This document shows, piece after piece, positions 13,457 through 26,000 of a DNA stretch of 64,000 nt; position 1 is the stretch's first letter, and every line of letters begins with the position of its first letter. The translations under genes and the position numbers were made by a program. Source of the stretch: Podarcis raffonei. Taxonomy: Eukaryota > Chordata > Lepidosauria > Squamata > Lacertidae. The notes beneath the pieces are model-generated. The model ran no database searches. It saw nothing but the letters and a program-made list of their open reading frames with translations, and was not told the origin of the DNA. The DNA lies in the NCBI RefSeq assembly GCF_027172205.1, contig NC_070614.1, positions 48,424,001 to 48,488,000 of the forward strand, read 5' to 3'.

Positions 13457-15824
13457 TTTTTATACCCCACCTTTTTGGCTAGGTTTCCCCAGCCACTCTT
13501 TCTGACTAACAACAGAATATTAAAAAAACAGTAAAAACTTCCCTAAACAGGACTGCCTTCAGATGTCTTCTAAAAGTCAGATAGTTGTTTATTTTCTTGA
13601 CATCTGATGGGAGGGCATTCCACAGGGCGGGAGCCACTACTGAGAAGGCCCTCTGCCTGGTTCCCTGTAACCTCACTTCTCACAGTGAGGGAACCGCCAG
13701 AAGGCCCTCAGAGCTGGACCTCAATGTCCGGGCTGAGCAATGGGGGTGGAGACGCTCCTTCAGGTACACTGGGCCGAGGCCATTTAGGACTTTAAAGTTC
13801 AGCATCAACACTTGGAATTGTGCTCAGAAACGTATGCGGAGCCAATGTGGGTCTTTCAGGACTAGTCTTATGTGGTCTCAGCGGCCACTCCCAGTCATCA
13901 GTCTCGCTGCCGCATTAGGGATTAATTGCAGTTTCCAGGTCACCTTCAAAGGTAGCCCCACGTAGAGCATGTTGCAGTAGTCCAAGTGGGAGGTAACTAG
14001 AGCATGCACCACTCTGGCGAGACAGTCTGTGGGCAGGTAGAGTCTCAGCCTGTGTACCAGATGGAGCTGGTAGACAGCTGACCTGGATACAGAATTAACC
14101 TGCGTCTCCATGGACAGCTGTGAGTCCAAAATGACTCCCAGGCTGCACACCAGGGTGGGCACCAATACCAAGAAGGTCCTTTGCCTGGTTCCAGCAGCAA
14201 AACAGTTTAGAATAATTCTGCTCCATCCTGTCTATAACCAAATTGCTTGCCATAGGGACAACAATTGTGGCAAAACTTAGTTACAAAGTGGTGCAAGTTC
14301 CTCAATTATTGGTATAGAAACTCAGGACTGGGTAGTGACAGCCACATACTAACCAGCTCAAACCTTTTCACACATGGAGTTTCTCAAGTAGACTGAAGGG
14401 GAACGAAATCCTACTTTGTTCCAGGGTGAGCAAAGCCTGGAAGAACAGCTTTCTCTATGGTATTAATGCATGAATTAGACTTATTTCATGCACTAATTAG
14501 ATTTAAGTATGTTGGTTATATGAGGCTGGTTATCAAATCCAGAAAAATAGAACAGGACTTGGAGCAGCAATGGAAATGATGCACCAAGACAGATAGATCA
14601 TTTTAAACAAATGTTAGTTCTTTTTCTGAAGAAGCTGTTGTTTGAAGCACACATCATTATAACATATGGATTTTCCTCCCTCTCTAAGAAGCTTCCCTTA
14701 CTGGGAAGATTTGCCATGGTATCAAAGGTTGTACAACAGGTGGCTTGTAGGTACTCCTCAGGAAATAATAAGCATGATCTCCCTGTTATTCACTGTTCAA
14801 ATCTACCATTTATGTCAATCTCTACAGGCAGCTGACCAAGTTTCATCTGGTTCACGCAGCACTATTTTTCTAGGAAAAAAGGTGTCTAAACTCACCATGA
14901 CCACCTCCCCCATTCTCTTAGAAAGTCAATTTTTACATTTTTTAAATGTATTGCATTATTTTGTGTATTTCTCTTATTTTTCATTGAAAATAGTATTACA
15001 GTGGTACCTCGGGTTACAGGCGCTTCAGGTTACAGACTCTGCTAACCCAGAAATATTACCTCAGGTTAAGAACTTTGCTTCAGGATGAGAACAGAAACTG
15101 CGCGGCGGCGGCGGCACAGCAACAGCCACCTGGTGCTTAACCTGGTGCTTCAGGTTAAGAACAGTTTCAGGTTAAGAACGGACCTCCGGCATGAATTAAG
15201 TACATAACCAGAGGTACCACTGTATATTTATTGAGAGTGAAATTCTGTTTAACTATTATTTACTGACATTTTGAAAGTTTCTTTTATTCTATACTACTAT
15301 ATTCTAATGGATAACTGAACTTTACTTTGTTTGATAGTGACCTTTTCTATTATCCCTAAATTTTATTGGATCAGATTTTTATAAGATGTGTGATCTTTCT
15401 TGTATATTTTGTTGTTCTTCCGGCATGTAAACCACCCTGTGTATAGCAATGTAAAAATATGGTATCTAAAAGTAAAATGAAAATGAAATTATATCCTATT
15501 ATTTGTATGAGCAATTGGTTGAGTGTGTGATCTAGCCAAGATCAGATGAAGCAGATTAAGGGGGGAGGTGAATACTTACTTTGGAACCTCAAACAACTCA
15601 TGAGAAGGAAGTATACTGAAGAGTAGTTCATGGAAATGGTAAGAGATGTGAGAAGTTATCCCACCAATGATGAGGCTCCCGGGCTGGTACCACTCTTGTG
15701 GAACAGGGAGGGGATCATTCATGTGGCACTTCCTGGTATCTGCTTTACATTGTTTGGGAAGCTGAAGCAGCAGCAACAACACATGTAGACCCACCATCTT
15801 CATAGCAAACTTCCTCTCTAGCAT
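8452..15824 (-). CDS. V2R gene 2: complete six-exon vomeronasal type-2 receptor
   Basis: Class C GPCR, V2R family. Exons on the minus strand: 1 15824-15580, 2 13367-13076, 3 12614-11763, 4 10966-10739, 5 10093-9967, 6 9356-8452. Lengths sum to 2,649 bp, an open frame of 882 residues. Residues 1-~25 are a Leu-rich signal peptide; exons 2-4 form the Venus-flytrap ligand domain ([11 protein letters not shown] and [19 protein letters not shown] in exon 3); exon 5 is the cysteine-rich linker; exon 6 holds seven membrane spans ([19 protein letters not shown] in TM3, [16 protein letters not shown] after TM7). Methionines at residues 1, 8 and 10 could each start translation; the first is used. Exon 4 has the less usual donor AAG|GTTTGG, shared with gene 4. 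The last residues after RKK differ from gene 4 because the sequence diverges abruptly there. Intron 1 carries an L2 and a Tigger-like MITE that gene 4 lacks. Near twin of gene 4. Confidence 0.92.
11285..11328 (-). mobile_element. Head fragment of a tRNA-derived SINE
   Basis: The minus strand reads the first ~45 bp (GTGGCGCTGTGGGTTAAACC region) of the SINE family seen complete at 45639-45995. In intron 3 of V2R gene 2. Confidence 0.7.
11340..11690 (+). mobile_element. LINE 3' end fragment (L2-like)
   Basis: Contains degenerate ORF2 C-terminal sequence, then the GGTAACCCACCCTGGGAACTT-type 3' untranslated end followed by a TTATTATTG repeat tail. Lies in intron 3 of V2R gene 2, opposite to the gene. 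Confidence 0.6.
13402..14194 (-). mobile_element. L2-like LINE, 5'-truncated, with target-site duplication
   Basis: On the minus strand it encodes the L2/CR1-clade ORF2 tail ([44 protein letters not shown]), then the 3' end GGGGTATAAAAAATT and an (ATT)n tail seen as (AAT)n on the plus strand at 13401-13455. CAGCAAAA occurs on both sides (13394-13401 and 14195-14202). V2R gene 4 has an uninterrupted site at about 36353, so insertion followed the gene 2/gene 4 duplication. Confidence 0.85.
14999..15222. mobile_element. Tigger-like MITE copy 1
   Basis: Terminal inverted repeats CAGTGGTACCTCGGGTTA and GAGGTACCACTG bound by TA on each side (14997-14998, 15223-15224), as for Tc1/mariner-pogo elements. 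Non-coding. Inserted in intron 1 of V2R gene 2; gene 4 lacks it. Confidence 0.85.
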
Positions 15825-16094
15825 TCTCTTGCTCCAGCATCCAGCCTTCCATTAATGCCTTACTTTGGGTGGTGCCTGACTCTGCTAATAAAGGAAAACA
15901 ACACACTTATCTTTAGCGTCAGCAGAATTCAAGTGCATGCCTCAGCAGGCTAGTAGAGACAACCAATACTGAAGTTTGCTCTACAAAATGGCAACACACA
16001 TTGCAGCTCAAACTGGCAGAACCTTACCTGCATCTTGTCACTCATCAGTGACAGGATACTTGCTTGTTTTCTGTATCTACTTATGGAGACAGTG

Positions 16095-16288
16095 CTTTTA
16101 CTAAATGTTGTTATTTTCTGAAACACCACTGGAGCTTTGGGCAGGTGAACGAATGACAGTAATTTGGACACCTGCAGGGGGAGATAGGTAACTTTTACTA
16201 AATGTTGTTCTTTTCTGTAACACCACTGGAGCTTTGGGCAGGTGAACTAATGACAGCAATTTGGATAGCTGCAGAGGGAGATAACTTC
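16095..16288. repeat. 97-bp tandem duplication in the 5' flank of V2R gene 2
   Basis: The block from CTTTTACTAAATGTTGTT to GAGATA occurs at 16095-16191 and again at 16192-16288 with about ten differences. The same block is single upstream of V2R gene 4 (about 37754-37852). It lies about 270 bp upstream of the gene 2 start codon, so it could alter the promoter region. Confidence 0.8.
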
Positions 16289-17017
16289 CCTCTGCAAAGT
16301 CACTGTGCCAGAAGCACTTCAGGTAGCAAACATATTTGTTCTCTACTTGAACCTGGCAACGAGAATGTTATGCTCCTCAAGGAGACAACAAATAGCTGAT
16401 GCGTCCCAGACTTCCAGGAAGGGCAAATTCATACCCTAAAGTGAATCCAGACATTTCCATAATTGTGAAGAAGCTCAGAGCATCAGTGCTGAAATAATGA
16501 CCACTGTCCAATCCCAGTTTTTTGACCCACACTAGATACAGCTCTTGCCATGTAGTTTGGAATTGTTTTTGTATTCTTGATGTTAAACAAACAACTGTTA
16601 CTAGTTTATGAGAAAGCTGTAACAAGACTGTGGAGGCTTGAAAGCCCCCTCCCCCCCCATATATCCTTCTTATTGAATATTGTTCCTGATTCACCTGCAC
16701 CAAGCTTGCAGGGAGGTTAGATTGTATCTGGTCTTCACTGAACATTCATTCTGATTAGTTTGTGTGGAAATTATACAATAATGAGCATTCATTCTGATTT
16801 GGAATGGATGAGAAATTTGACGCAGTTCTTATTTGAACACAAATATATGAAGTCCACTCTTTCTGAAGCAATAGGAGAACCAAAACAGAGGCTTCCCTTA
16901 AAGTTCATGGAATTATCCTCATTTTGATGCAGTTCTCCAACAAGAGCCCCTAAAATATACATATTAGCAGAAATGTGTCTAAAAATGAAAACAGTATTGA
17001 AAATAACCCACAGAAAT

Positions 17018-17179
17018 TCAAAGGGATGGCTCAGTTGGTTAGAGTGCGGTGCTGATTGATAATGCTAAGGTTGCAGGTTCAATCCCCACATGAGACAGCT
17101 GCATATTCCTGTATTACATGGGGTGAAACTAAATGATCCTCAGGATACCTTCCAACTCTTCAATTTTATTATTCTATGA
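17018..17179 (+). mobile_element. tRNA-derived SINE with CR1-like tail
   Basis: Starts GGGATGGCTCAGTTGGTTAG (tRNA A box), then GGTTGCAGGTTCAATCCCC (B box), and ends CCTTCCAACTCTTCAA...ATTCTATGA, the 3' end used by CR1 LINEs, whose machinery probably mobilised it. Confidence 0.85.
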
Positions 17180-17653
17180 ATGCATTATATCATGGGAAAT
17201 TGCTGGCCAAAATGTGTACATTATTCAAAACTGCACAAAAAATGTATTTATTAGGAGAAATTTGCACTAAAATGCTGGTGAATCTGTGAAGATCTGAATT
17301 TAAGGTTGGGAAAAGATCATTCTGTTCCTAACTCTGATTTGCTTGCAGGGTGCATTTACATCTACCTGTTAAGAAAGAGTTCATCCCATACTTTTCAGTT
17401 CCCTCCCTGCATTACTTTCCTAATAGAAAACAGTCTGCATTTTGTGGCTTGGTTGCACTAGGGCAGCAGAACACTTTAATCCACCTGAAATGCAAAACCT
17501 GAAGTTTTGCTATGTGATGGAATAAATCCCAGATAATACTGACAGTACCCTGTGCCCCCACCACAGTCTTGATAGAACCCCTGGTATTCACAGTTGGAGG
17601 AAAGTCCTCGTTGTTTTAACACATGCAGAACAAATAGTATAAGTTGTATAAAA

Positions 17654-17891
17654 CAGGGCTGCCATACATCCAAGAGACATAGCTGGAATTCGGCCCACAT
17701 AAAGGTGTCCAGATGGAAATTGCTGAAATCCAGATGTATGGCAACCCATGTTGATGTTGTGAGTGTAGATTTTGGTGAATTTCCTTTTTCCTTTCCATTT
17801 ATTTTTGAGAACTCAACAACTTTGGGCGACAATTTTGCCCCCCAAAAGAGCAAAGTGTCCAGATTTTCACGTTTTTGAAATATGGCAATTC
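17654..17891. mobile_element. MITE-like repeat with TGCCATA ends
   Basis: Left end CAGGGCTGCCATACATCC, an internal inverted match GATGTATGGCAACC near 17733, and right end GAAATATGGCAATTC, with no coding capacity. Probably a non-autonomous DNA transposon, with a nested palindrome in its left half; target duplication not resolved. Confidence 0.5.
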
Positions 17892-18302
17892 TTTATAATA
17901 CCACAAGAGAGTTTGAATTGTTACTACTGTAATGGAACTGATAAAAGGTGAAGTGCTGTTTCGTTTAATCTTAAGTGGAAACAACTTTGAAAATACTATA
18001 AATATCTCAATAAGAAGACAGGCTGGGGAGAGATAAATGATTCTCAAAGAATCATTTCAGACATGTTTGCTCTGGGTTGATCATATTAGGATGCAGATGA
18101 TCTCTATATCTATATACGTATTACATAACTAGCTCATATTTAGCTTGTACTTAGTATGGACTCTGTGCAAGAAATTAGCAGGGAAGAGAAACTGAGCAAG
18201 GATTGTATGGGAATGTCGTTAAACTTTCCTTGCTTTGCATCAAGAAACATATTTCTTATTCTCAGTAGGAGGGGAAGCAAATACACACTTTTCTGCGTTA
18301 CA

Positions 18303-18405
18303 TATAGATAGATGATAGATAGATAGATAGATAGATAGATATAGATAGATAGATGATATAGATAGATAGATAGATAGATAGATGATAGATAGATAGATAG
18401 ATAAA
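18303..18405. repeat. (GATA)n microsatellite
   Basis: About 100 bp of GATA/TAGA units with a few interruptions (GATGATA), between V2R genes 2 and 3. Confidence 0.95.
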
Positions 18406-18599
18406 ATAAACTTTATTTCTCTTTTTGAATGAGGAAAACAAGTACACATATGAACAAACACCATACTATTTCCACTATAGATCTCTTAATATTATGGAGC
18501 CAGGATGCTTGCTATCCTGCAATTATGTGCTTTGAATGTATAGTCCTGGCTCCACATAAGGCTTGTACACAGTTGGAGGCATTACATTTCTGAAAACCA

Positions 18600-18737
18600 G
18601 GAGGGGAGAGTATTCTTGTGCTTTGAATCCTGCTTGTGGATTTCCCACAAGCATCTGGTCAGTTATTTGAGAACAGGCTGTTGGATTAGATGACCATGGC
18701 CTGATCCAGCAGGATCTTCATGTGTTCTTATGTTCTT
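18600..18737 (+). mobile_element. SINE/CR1-like 3' end
   Basis: Contains GGATTAGATGACCATGGCCTGATCC and ends TCTTATGTTCTTA, a common reptile retroposon 3' end; a related copy is at 39845-39952 in the paralogous block, so it predates the block duplication. Confidence 0.6.
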
Positions 18738-18924
18738 AAGGTCTTGAGTTGTGTGATTACTATGTTATTTGTTATGTTGAAAAATATCCTGTGGTCTTTG
18801 GGTGAAGGGCTATATAAATAAAAGGAATAAAAATATTTGGGCACACCAAGTAATTTCTGTAACTGTTATCAGGTTTGAGGGTGATCTTTATTTTATTTCT
18901 TTTGTAAGTATCAGCCTTGGTCAG

Positions 18925-19149
18925 CTCAATTATGCCTTGATCAGACCACACCTGGACTACTGTGTCCAGCTTTGGGCACCACAGTTTCAGAAATATATTG
19001 ACAAGCTGGGGAGTGTACAGAGGTGGATGGCCATGATGATAAGGATCTGGAAAACACCCTTTTGAGGAATGGTTGAGGAAGTTTGGTATGTTTATCCTGG
19101 TGAAAAGAGGACTAAGAGAAGAAAAGAGAAGGCCGCCTCCTGTCAAACT
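18925..19149 (+). mobile_element. CR1 LINE fragment, split by a solo LTR
   Basis: Matches the same CR1 ORF2 tail as 38948-39720 (CCACACCTGGACTACTGTGTCC, GTACAGAGGTGG) but heavily decayed. The solo LTR at 19150-19442 lies inside it. Confidence 0.75.
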
Positions 19150-19442
19150 TGTTATGTACTGAAGTTCTCACCCTGGGCCAGCAGGGGGATACTGTAGATA
19201 GTTATGCAAATGAAGAATCGAAAGTGACGTTCAGTGATTGGATAGTTTGTATGCAAATGAAGGATCGAAAGTGACGTTCAGTGATTGGATAGTTTTAGAA
19301 AGTTGCAACAGTTACGCTGTACTGGAGCTCTATATAAGCAGGCTGACTGAGCTCTTCAGTTCAGTTCAATTCTGGCCTCTGAATAAACAAGAGCTGTTGA
19401 AGAATCGCTGTGTCGTCTGATATCTTCGCTCACAACTTAACA
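19150..19442 (+). mobile_element. Solo LTR fossil with 5-bp target duplication
   Basis: Begins TGTTATGTACTGAAG, ends CACAACTTAACA, flanked by AAACT on both sides (19145-19149, 19443-19447). It has a TATATAAG box at 19331 and an AATAAA signal at 19382. A 47-bp unit with octamer ATGCAAAT, TGACGT and an inverted CCAAT box is tandemly repeated (19203-19249, 19250-19296) in the U3 part. No internal region remains. The exact flanks and near-identical repeats suggest moderate to young age; family not assigned. Confidence 0.85.
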
Positions 19443-19481
19443 AAACTCTGAAGACATAAATCTGAAATCCAATTATATATA

Positions 19482-19718
19482 CAGTGGTACCTCAAGTTAC
19501 AAATGCCTCAGGTTACAAACGCTGCAGGTTACAAACTCTGCTAACCTGGAAGAGTTACTTCGAGTTGAGAACTTGACCCCAAGATGAGAACAGAAATTGT
19601 GTGCCGGTGGCGCAGCAGCAGCAAGAGGCCCTATTAGCGAAAGCACGCCTCTAGTTAAGAACAGTTTCAGGTTAAGAACGGACCTCCAGAATGAATTAAG
19701 TTTGTAACTAGAGGTACC

Positions 19719-19722
<4 letters not shown>
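19482..19722. mobile_element. Tigger-like MITE copy 2
   Basis: Ends CAGTGGTACCTCAAGTTAC and GAGGTACCACTG; TA precedes it. The right end runs straight into a (GT)n array. Confidence 0.85.

Positions 19723-19769
<47 letters not shown>
19721..19769. repeat. (GT)n microsatellite
   Basis: About 24 GT units beginning in the terminal TG of the adjacent MITE. Confidence 0.95.
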
Positions 19770-20080
19770 ATACTTTGGAAAAATAGAGTGAATAAGGTAT
19801 TAACCTCTGATGCTCTGAAAAAGCCGCTTTGTATGCTGGGAGACTGAGACATTCCTGGCAACCTGACTGGGGGGGAGTGACTTAGAGTGAAGGAATGTTC
19901 ATCTCCGCCCCCCCCCCCAAAAAAAACAACTCAGGGCATAAGGTCACAAAATCCTCTTTCTCTACTTAACTTTGAGACTGCTATAAATTATTACTGAGAG
20001 GATCTCAGGTTCTCTAACCCCTTTTCTCCTAAAGCACTAACCCTGTCAAAATAATGGGGATGTTGGGAGAGATATATTCT

Positions 20081-23000
20081 TTAATTATTTCTCTTTCTTA
20101 GTTGCTCCCTGTTGTTCAGCTCAGGCCTCAGTACAATGATGTAGCATTTAGGAGAAAAAATGCAAACCAATAACCCAGCACTGGAGGCCAAGATAGAGAA
20201 AATCTCCACAGCCACCATTTCCTTTCCTCTTGAACTCAGGTAGGTTGGAACAAAGGACAGCCAAACACTACAAAATGCCATCATGCTGAAGGTAATGAAC
20301 TTGGCTTCATTAAAACTATCTGGTAACTTGCGAGCTAGGAATGCCACAGTGAAGCTGGCAATGGCCAATAGGCCCATGTAACCCAAGACAGTATAAAACA
20401 TGGCAACTGACCCTTCATTACATTGCAGAATGATCTCTTCTGTTACCGAGTGCATGTCTAAATCAGGGTATGGGGGAGAGGTTGCCAACCACACAGCACA
20501 AATACCTGCTTGAATAAGAGAGCAGGAAAGGACAATGGAGTTGGTCAGTCTTTTCGTCACCCATTTCTTCATCCTAGATTCAGGCTTTGTAGCTAGAAAT
20601 GCCAGTGAAACAATGGTGGTCTTTGCCAACACACAAGAAACAGCCACTGAGAAGATGATGCCAAAAGTTGTTTGTCGAAGAAAGCAGGTCACTTTCCCAG
20701 GTTGTCCGAGGAAAAACAATGACGAGAGGAAGCAGAGCAGGAGGGAGACAAGGAGAGTGTAGGTGAGGTCCTTGTTGTTGGCTTTGACAATGGGGGTATC
20801 TTTGTGCTTAACAAAGATTCCTAACACCAAGGCTGTCATCAGGAAAAAGGAAACAGCAACTGAGGCTAAACTGATCCCTAATGGCTCGTCGTAAGAGAGA
20901 AAGCTTGTAGTTTTCGAGATGCATCCATTTTTCCCTCCATTTGGAAATTGTTCTTCTGCACATTTGAAACAATCACCCATGTCTGAAAAATAGAAGAAAT
21001 TACAGTTCAGTGCAAGTGTCACAAACTGTTCCCCACTCCATATGGAAGTTGTAGTTCATGCTGATTTCTGCCTGCATGTGTCAAGTGTGTAGATAGATGA
21101 ATGTGAAAATGAATGCTCTGAACATTCAAAGAAAGCTGCTATAAAAGGAAAGCCTCTCCAGGAATAGTCAAGTCATCTTACATAACTCACGTAACTCTCT
21201 TTTGATGGAAAAACTGGAGTACTATAGAAGCATACCTGTCTTGTTGGAAATCTTCCCTTCTGGGCATGGAACACAATCGTAACAGCAAAATTTTCCCCCT
21301 TCCTTCCTTTTCTTCTGATTGCCAGACTGGCAGTGCTCATTACACAAAGAAATGGGGAGTACCTAGCCATAATAATGAATGGAGTTACAATGAGAGATCG
21401 ATTGATATATTAAAAATTCAGTTATTGATCTCCAAATAAAAAACCTTACTACTCAGCCCAGTAGTATTGCATACCGAAAAAGAGCTGGCCCACAAAGAAA
21501 ACTTATCTCAATCACCCAGAATTTATTTCATATTAAAACAAGGTGCAGAATATTATAATTAACTTAATGTCACCTGTATTGAACTTGTAATATTATTTTT
21601 AGAATTGCAGTTTTGGGCTTTGCTGTTACAACTAGTGTTTTTATTTTATTTTTAGAGTTGTATAACACTGACCTTATTTTGGAGTTTAGATAATGCTAGG
21701 CAGCAAAGGAAATTAGAAATTCAAAGGACCTCTGTGGTTACCTGGTTAAATCCTCTGTGCCACACAACCATACTCTCATTTATAGTGAATTCTTTCCCTT
21801 CGGAATCACTGGGGCCCACCCTTCCAATTTTCAATCTCTGGAATGACATGTTTGGAAAAGTGACCAGGTTCATGATGTCAAATCCGCCACCCACTTCCCT
21901 TTTGTCATTAAAGGACACCATTTCTCCAGCTGAGTTGTTAAATGAAATTCCTTGAAGAAACAGATGGAGCTGTTTGAAAGAGAAGTAGAAATAAATAAAG
22001 TAAAAAGAGAGGGAAGGAACAGGAGATAAAATTGTATAGGATATTTCATGTGGCTTTACTAATATCATTTAGCTCAGGGATGAGGAACCCCAGGTGCAGA
22101 GTCCAAATGCCCTCTCTATGGTCTTCAGCATTCTCCCAAGACTACACTCTCATGATCATTCCTCATTGGCCCTGCAGTGTGACTTCATTAGAGATGTCGG
22201 AATTCCAACAACAACAAAAAGAAAACAGAAGCGGAAATTGTCCTCTTATTCATCCCCTTTCTGGAATGGAAATCAATCCAGTTAATATTAATTGGCATTT
22301 GTTCTTGCTTTCAGTCAGCAAGTGATACACAATGGATAATGTTCCCCCCCCAAATTACATTCCATTTATTTTGCATTGAAATGAATAGTGGGGGGAGGGG
22401 GAAATGTACCACTCTTTTACTTAAATTCTAAACTAATGCAAATTGCATAAGTGATTTTCTAAATTACATCAAATAGCAGAGAATGAGAAAAATAACAGTA
22501 TTTGTTGGAAACTAAACTGCAGCAGAAAGGAAACAGCACTGAATAAAGACAGTTCAGGATGATAACTGCTGCCTTATCCCATCATCAGCCTTCCTTAGGT
22601 GCTTTTTCTTCGCCAGAACATGTTTTGGACTGGGATAATGCCTCTTGCTTGTCAGAATGGAGAGAGATTGTTTGCATATGCAAGTACACCTTTGACAGTT
22701 GCATGGCCGGAACATTGTCTACTGCACAATAATAAGAATCGTATCCATTTATCTGTACACATTTGCCTCAGAAACTTATCGGAAAGTGAGAATTTGTGCT
22801 GCATTGTAGAAAACAAATTGTTTCCAGACTCCAGTTATATGAGGAATTGTCAAGGCACAAAATCTCACCTATACTTTTTATTGAAGTAAGAATATTTGTA
22901 GTGGAAACATTACCTGCCAAGGCTGTATATGATGAAGATCAACAGCTGCACTCCCCAACATTGCTTTCTGGCTGGATCTAGATGAATAAATGGCACGCAA

Positions 23001-26000
23001 AGCATGAGCCACCGCATAAACACCATTATAGATACTGTAGCTATGGCCTGTCATATGTGTTTCAAAAATAGGTCTAATAAGATATTCAACCTTCTCCTCC
23101 CCAGTACACATTCCATCAAATGGCACTGACCCTCTCAGATTTGGGTATATACAGTCAAATGCTTGCTCCCAGAATTCTTTAAGAAAGCCATCTCCATCAG
23201 TCCAATAAGGTTTTACTACCTCAAGAAATTCCCTGAACTGTAAAATATCATTTGAGTGAACTGTAAAGGAAATGGCACCTTGGAACAGTTCAAAATCCCA
23301 CCCCCTTTGATGTCCTGGAGATAGTAAATCCAATTGGGTTGTCATGATCCACACCTTTCTAAAAGATTTATTTTCTTTGTTTCCAGGATCTCTTAAAAAG
23401 ATTACAGTTCTCAGCCATGCAATTGTCAAAGATTCTCCATAGATGATAAACACACTGACTTTTTTATCACTGAAAGGTACATATATACTTGAGGCTATAT
23501 CGTTAATTTCATCCAAGTCATCTAAATAGGGTTGTTGTGGGATTCTTTTCATGAAGGCTGAACAGATTCCATTTTGTGAAAGCATAAGTTCCAGGGTCTG
23601 CAAGAAATGTTCTCCACTGGTGTTATCAAAAGCAAAGAGACCAACCCACTTCCAACCAAAATACTTAAGTAACTGGATGATCCCCACATATTGCTGGGTT
23701 TCATTAGGGACCATGCAGTAGAAGGAAGTGATCTGAGTGCTATGAATCTCCTGAGGGGGAAATGAGCCATATGTGAGCTAAAAAGAAAAAGAAAAAAAGG
23801 ACAAATATTGGATGGAACAATTCGGCAGACTCTTACAAAGAAACAAATACATGAAGGAATTTGTAGAATTCGGGGGGATATTTGGGCAAGGTGTTATGAA
23901 ATTTATGGGAAGATTTCTATTAGTTCTCTCTCTTTTTTATTTTTATAAATATTTATTGAAATTTTCAAAAAATAAAGAAAAAACAAAAAAAACAATTAAA
24001 AACACATAAAATTTACATTCCTTACTATCAATAACCAATTTCCTTGACTTCCCCACACCTCCCCTTCTTGTATTCCAGTTCCAATTTTTAGCTCAGCAAG
24101 TTCTTATCCCCAAACTTTACCTTATTTTCTTTAATTCATTTTAGTTAACCAATTTTAACTTATAAACCTCAATCTTTATACATCAGTACTTATTCTTAAA
24201 AATCTTTTTCTAAGGTCAACCCCAATTCCCTTCCACGAATTCCCCATTTGTATATTAGTGGCAAAACAAAATTAAATGAAACAGAGTATAATTGTACACC
24301 CTTTGGATTCCCAAAGCCCCGCCCCCCTTTCCCGGTTTCGAACCCCAACAAATGTCCATCAGTCTATCTGCTGTCAGCCTGGCGACCTCACATCCGAGGC
24401 TCTTAATTCTCCCTCAATTCCTCTCTGCCGGTTTTTTTGATAGTCCTTTATATTGAACTCCAAATCTCGAAGAAGCTCTGTCCCAATAAGGTCCATGTTT
24501 CTTCCAGCCAGGCCTCCATATTTAAAAGTGGAGCCAAAATCTTGTTTCTTGCTTCTCTTAAGTCCAAATGTCCCAAAAGCTCCAGTTTCCACTTTAGCCA
24601 GGTTTGTATTCCATAGGTCTTCAGATCTCCACATAAGGAGATCTCTCCATTCTCCATTCTTCAATTCAAACCAAATTTTCATCATCCTGATCTTATTTTC
24701 CTTTGTATCCATCTTAACCGGCCTCTGGCTCTCCTTAATCATCTGTGGCATTATAGCTCCTCCTTCCTTTTCCTTCAAATCGTCATGTATCTCTTTCCTC
24801 ACATTCTCAAATTTCTCAGATTTCTTTTCTTGTTCAGCTGCAGAGATTTTTAGTTCAACTGCAAAACCTTTTTGTTCAGCTGCAAAGACTTGAGTCAAGT
24901 CCCTTCCAGGCTCAGTAGCTTTATTTACTGTTCCATTCAATATTGTAACATTTGTAGCCAAAACATCACTTTGTTCTTGTAACTTTCCCAAGAGAAAAAA
25001 AGTCCTCTCCAGTTCAGCCAGTGTTTTTCCACTTGCAGCCATTTTTGTAATGTCCTCAACCCCCCTAGAGGGATTCTGGTTTCTTAGTATCTTCCAGTTC
25101 CAACCCAAAAGTCAAGTTAGCCTTTTCTTCTTTATTTTTAACAATTTGTTACCAAATTGTAACAAATATAACCAGCAAAGACAACAGAAACAAAGTTCTC
25201 CTTTTTTCCCAACTTTGACATCTAGTTTGACAGCTGTCAAAGTCTTCTATGTCTCTTCAGCAGGCTCTCTCACCGATCGCTCCCGGGTCCTGGGGGAGGG
25301 GTGACAATTCCGCTCTCAATATTAGCTCTTATCCTCCAGCACTATCACTTATATTGCCAAAACGTGGAGTTAATTGCTTTTATCCACAAAAGAGAAAGGT
25401 GTTCTCTCAACCTTAGTTATAAAATCCTTGCTTTAAGATGTTTACAAGGCGGGTAGGCGGACTTCCTCTTTGCACCTTACCCGGTCGTGCCTAATTCCCC
25501 AAAAAAATTTCCCTTTTTAAGTCCAATTTCTGTATTACTCACGGGTTGTTACTTTTAGTCCAAATGTTCTGAGAAAGAAGTCAGCGCTCTCCGTCCATGG
25601 CATGCGGCTTCACTCAGTAGGGGAAGCAGTCGACTCACAGCACCGCACCGCTCTCCGTCCCCCGTTCCGGAGCCTTTAAAAAGGCTCCTTCGCGGGTCGG
25701 GGGGCGCAAATGGTGCCCGCCGAGTCACCAGGTCCACAGGCTTCAGCGCCTGTGGTTTCTGAGGGTCCCTGCGTCGCTGCCGCGGCAGGACCCGACCCCT
25801 ACTAAGCCGATTCCCTCCGGAGCTCGGAGGGAATCCGCCATTAGGCGATGGCGCTAACCCGGAAGTCTAGTTCTCTCTCTCTCCCTCTCTCTCATTTTGA
25901 AATAAATTACTCACAGAATGATGAAATGAAACATGTCTGCTTCCCAGTGCAATAGTCCTACCTGTGGAATCTTGTATAATCCTAAAATGTCTGCTATATG

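Noticed and set aside
18303-18405. CRISPR-like or regulatory array
   Set aside because: Simple GATA microsatellite without spacers.
24453-24893. 146-codon plus-strand frame
   Set aside because: Antisense shadow of the ORF1-like frame of the L1-type element.
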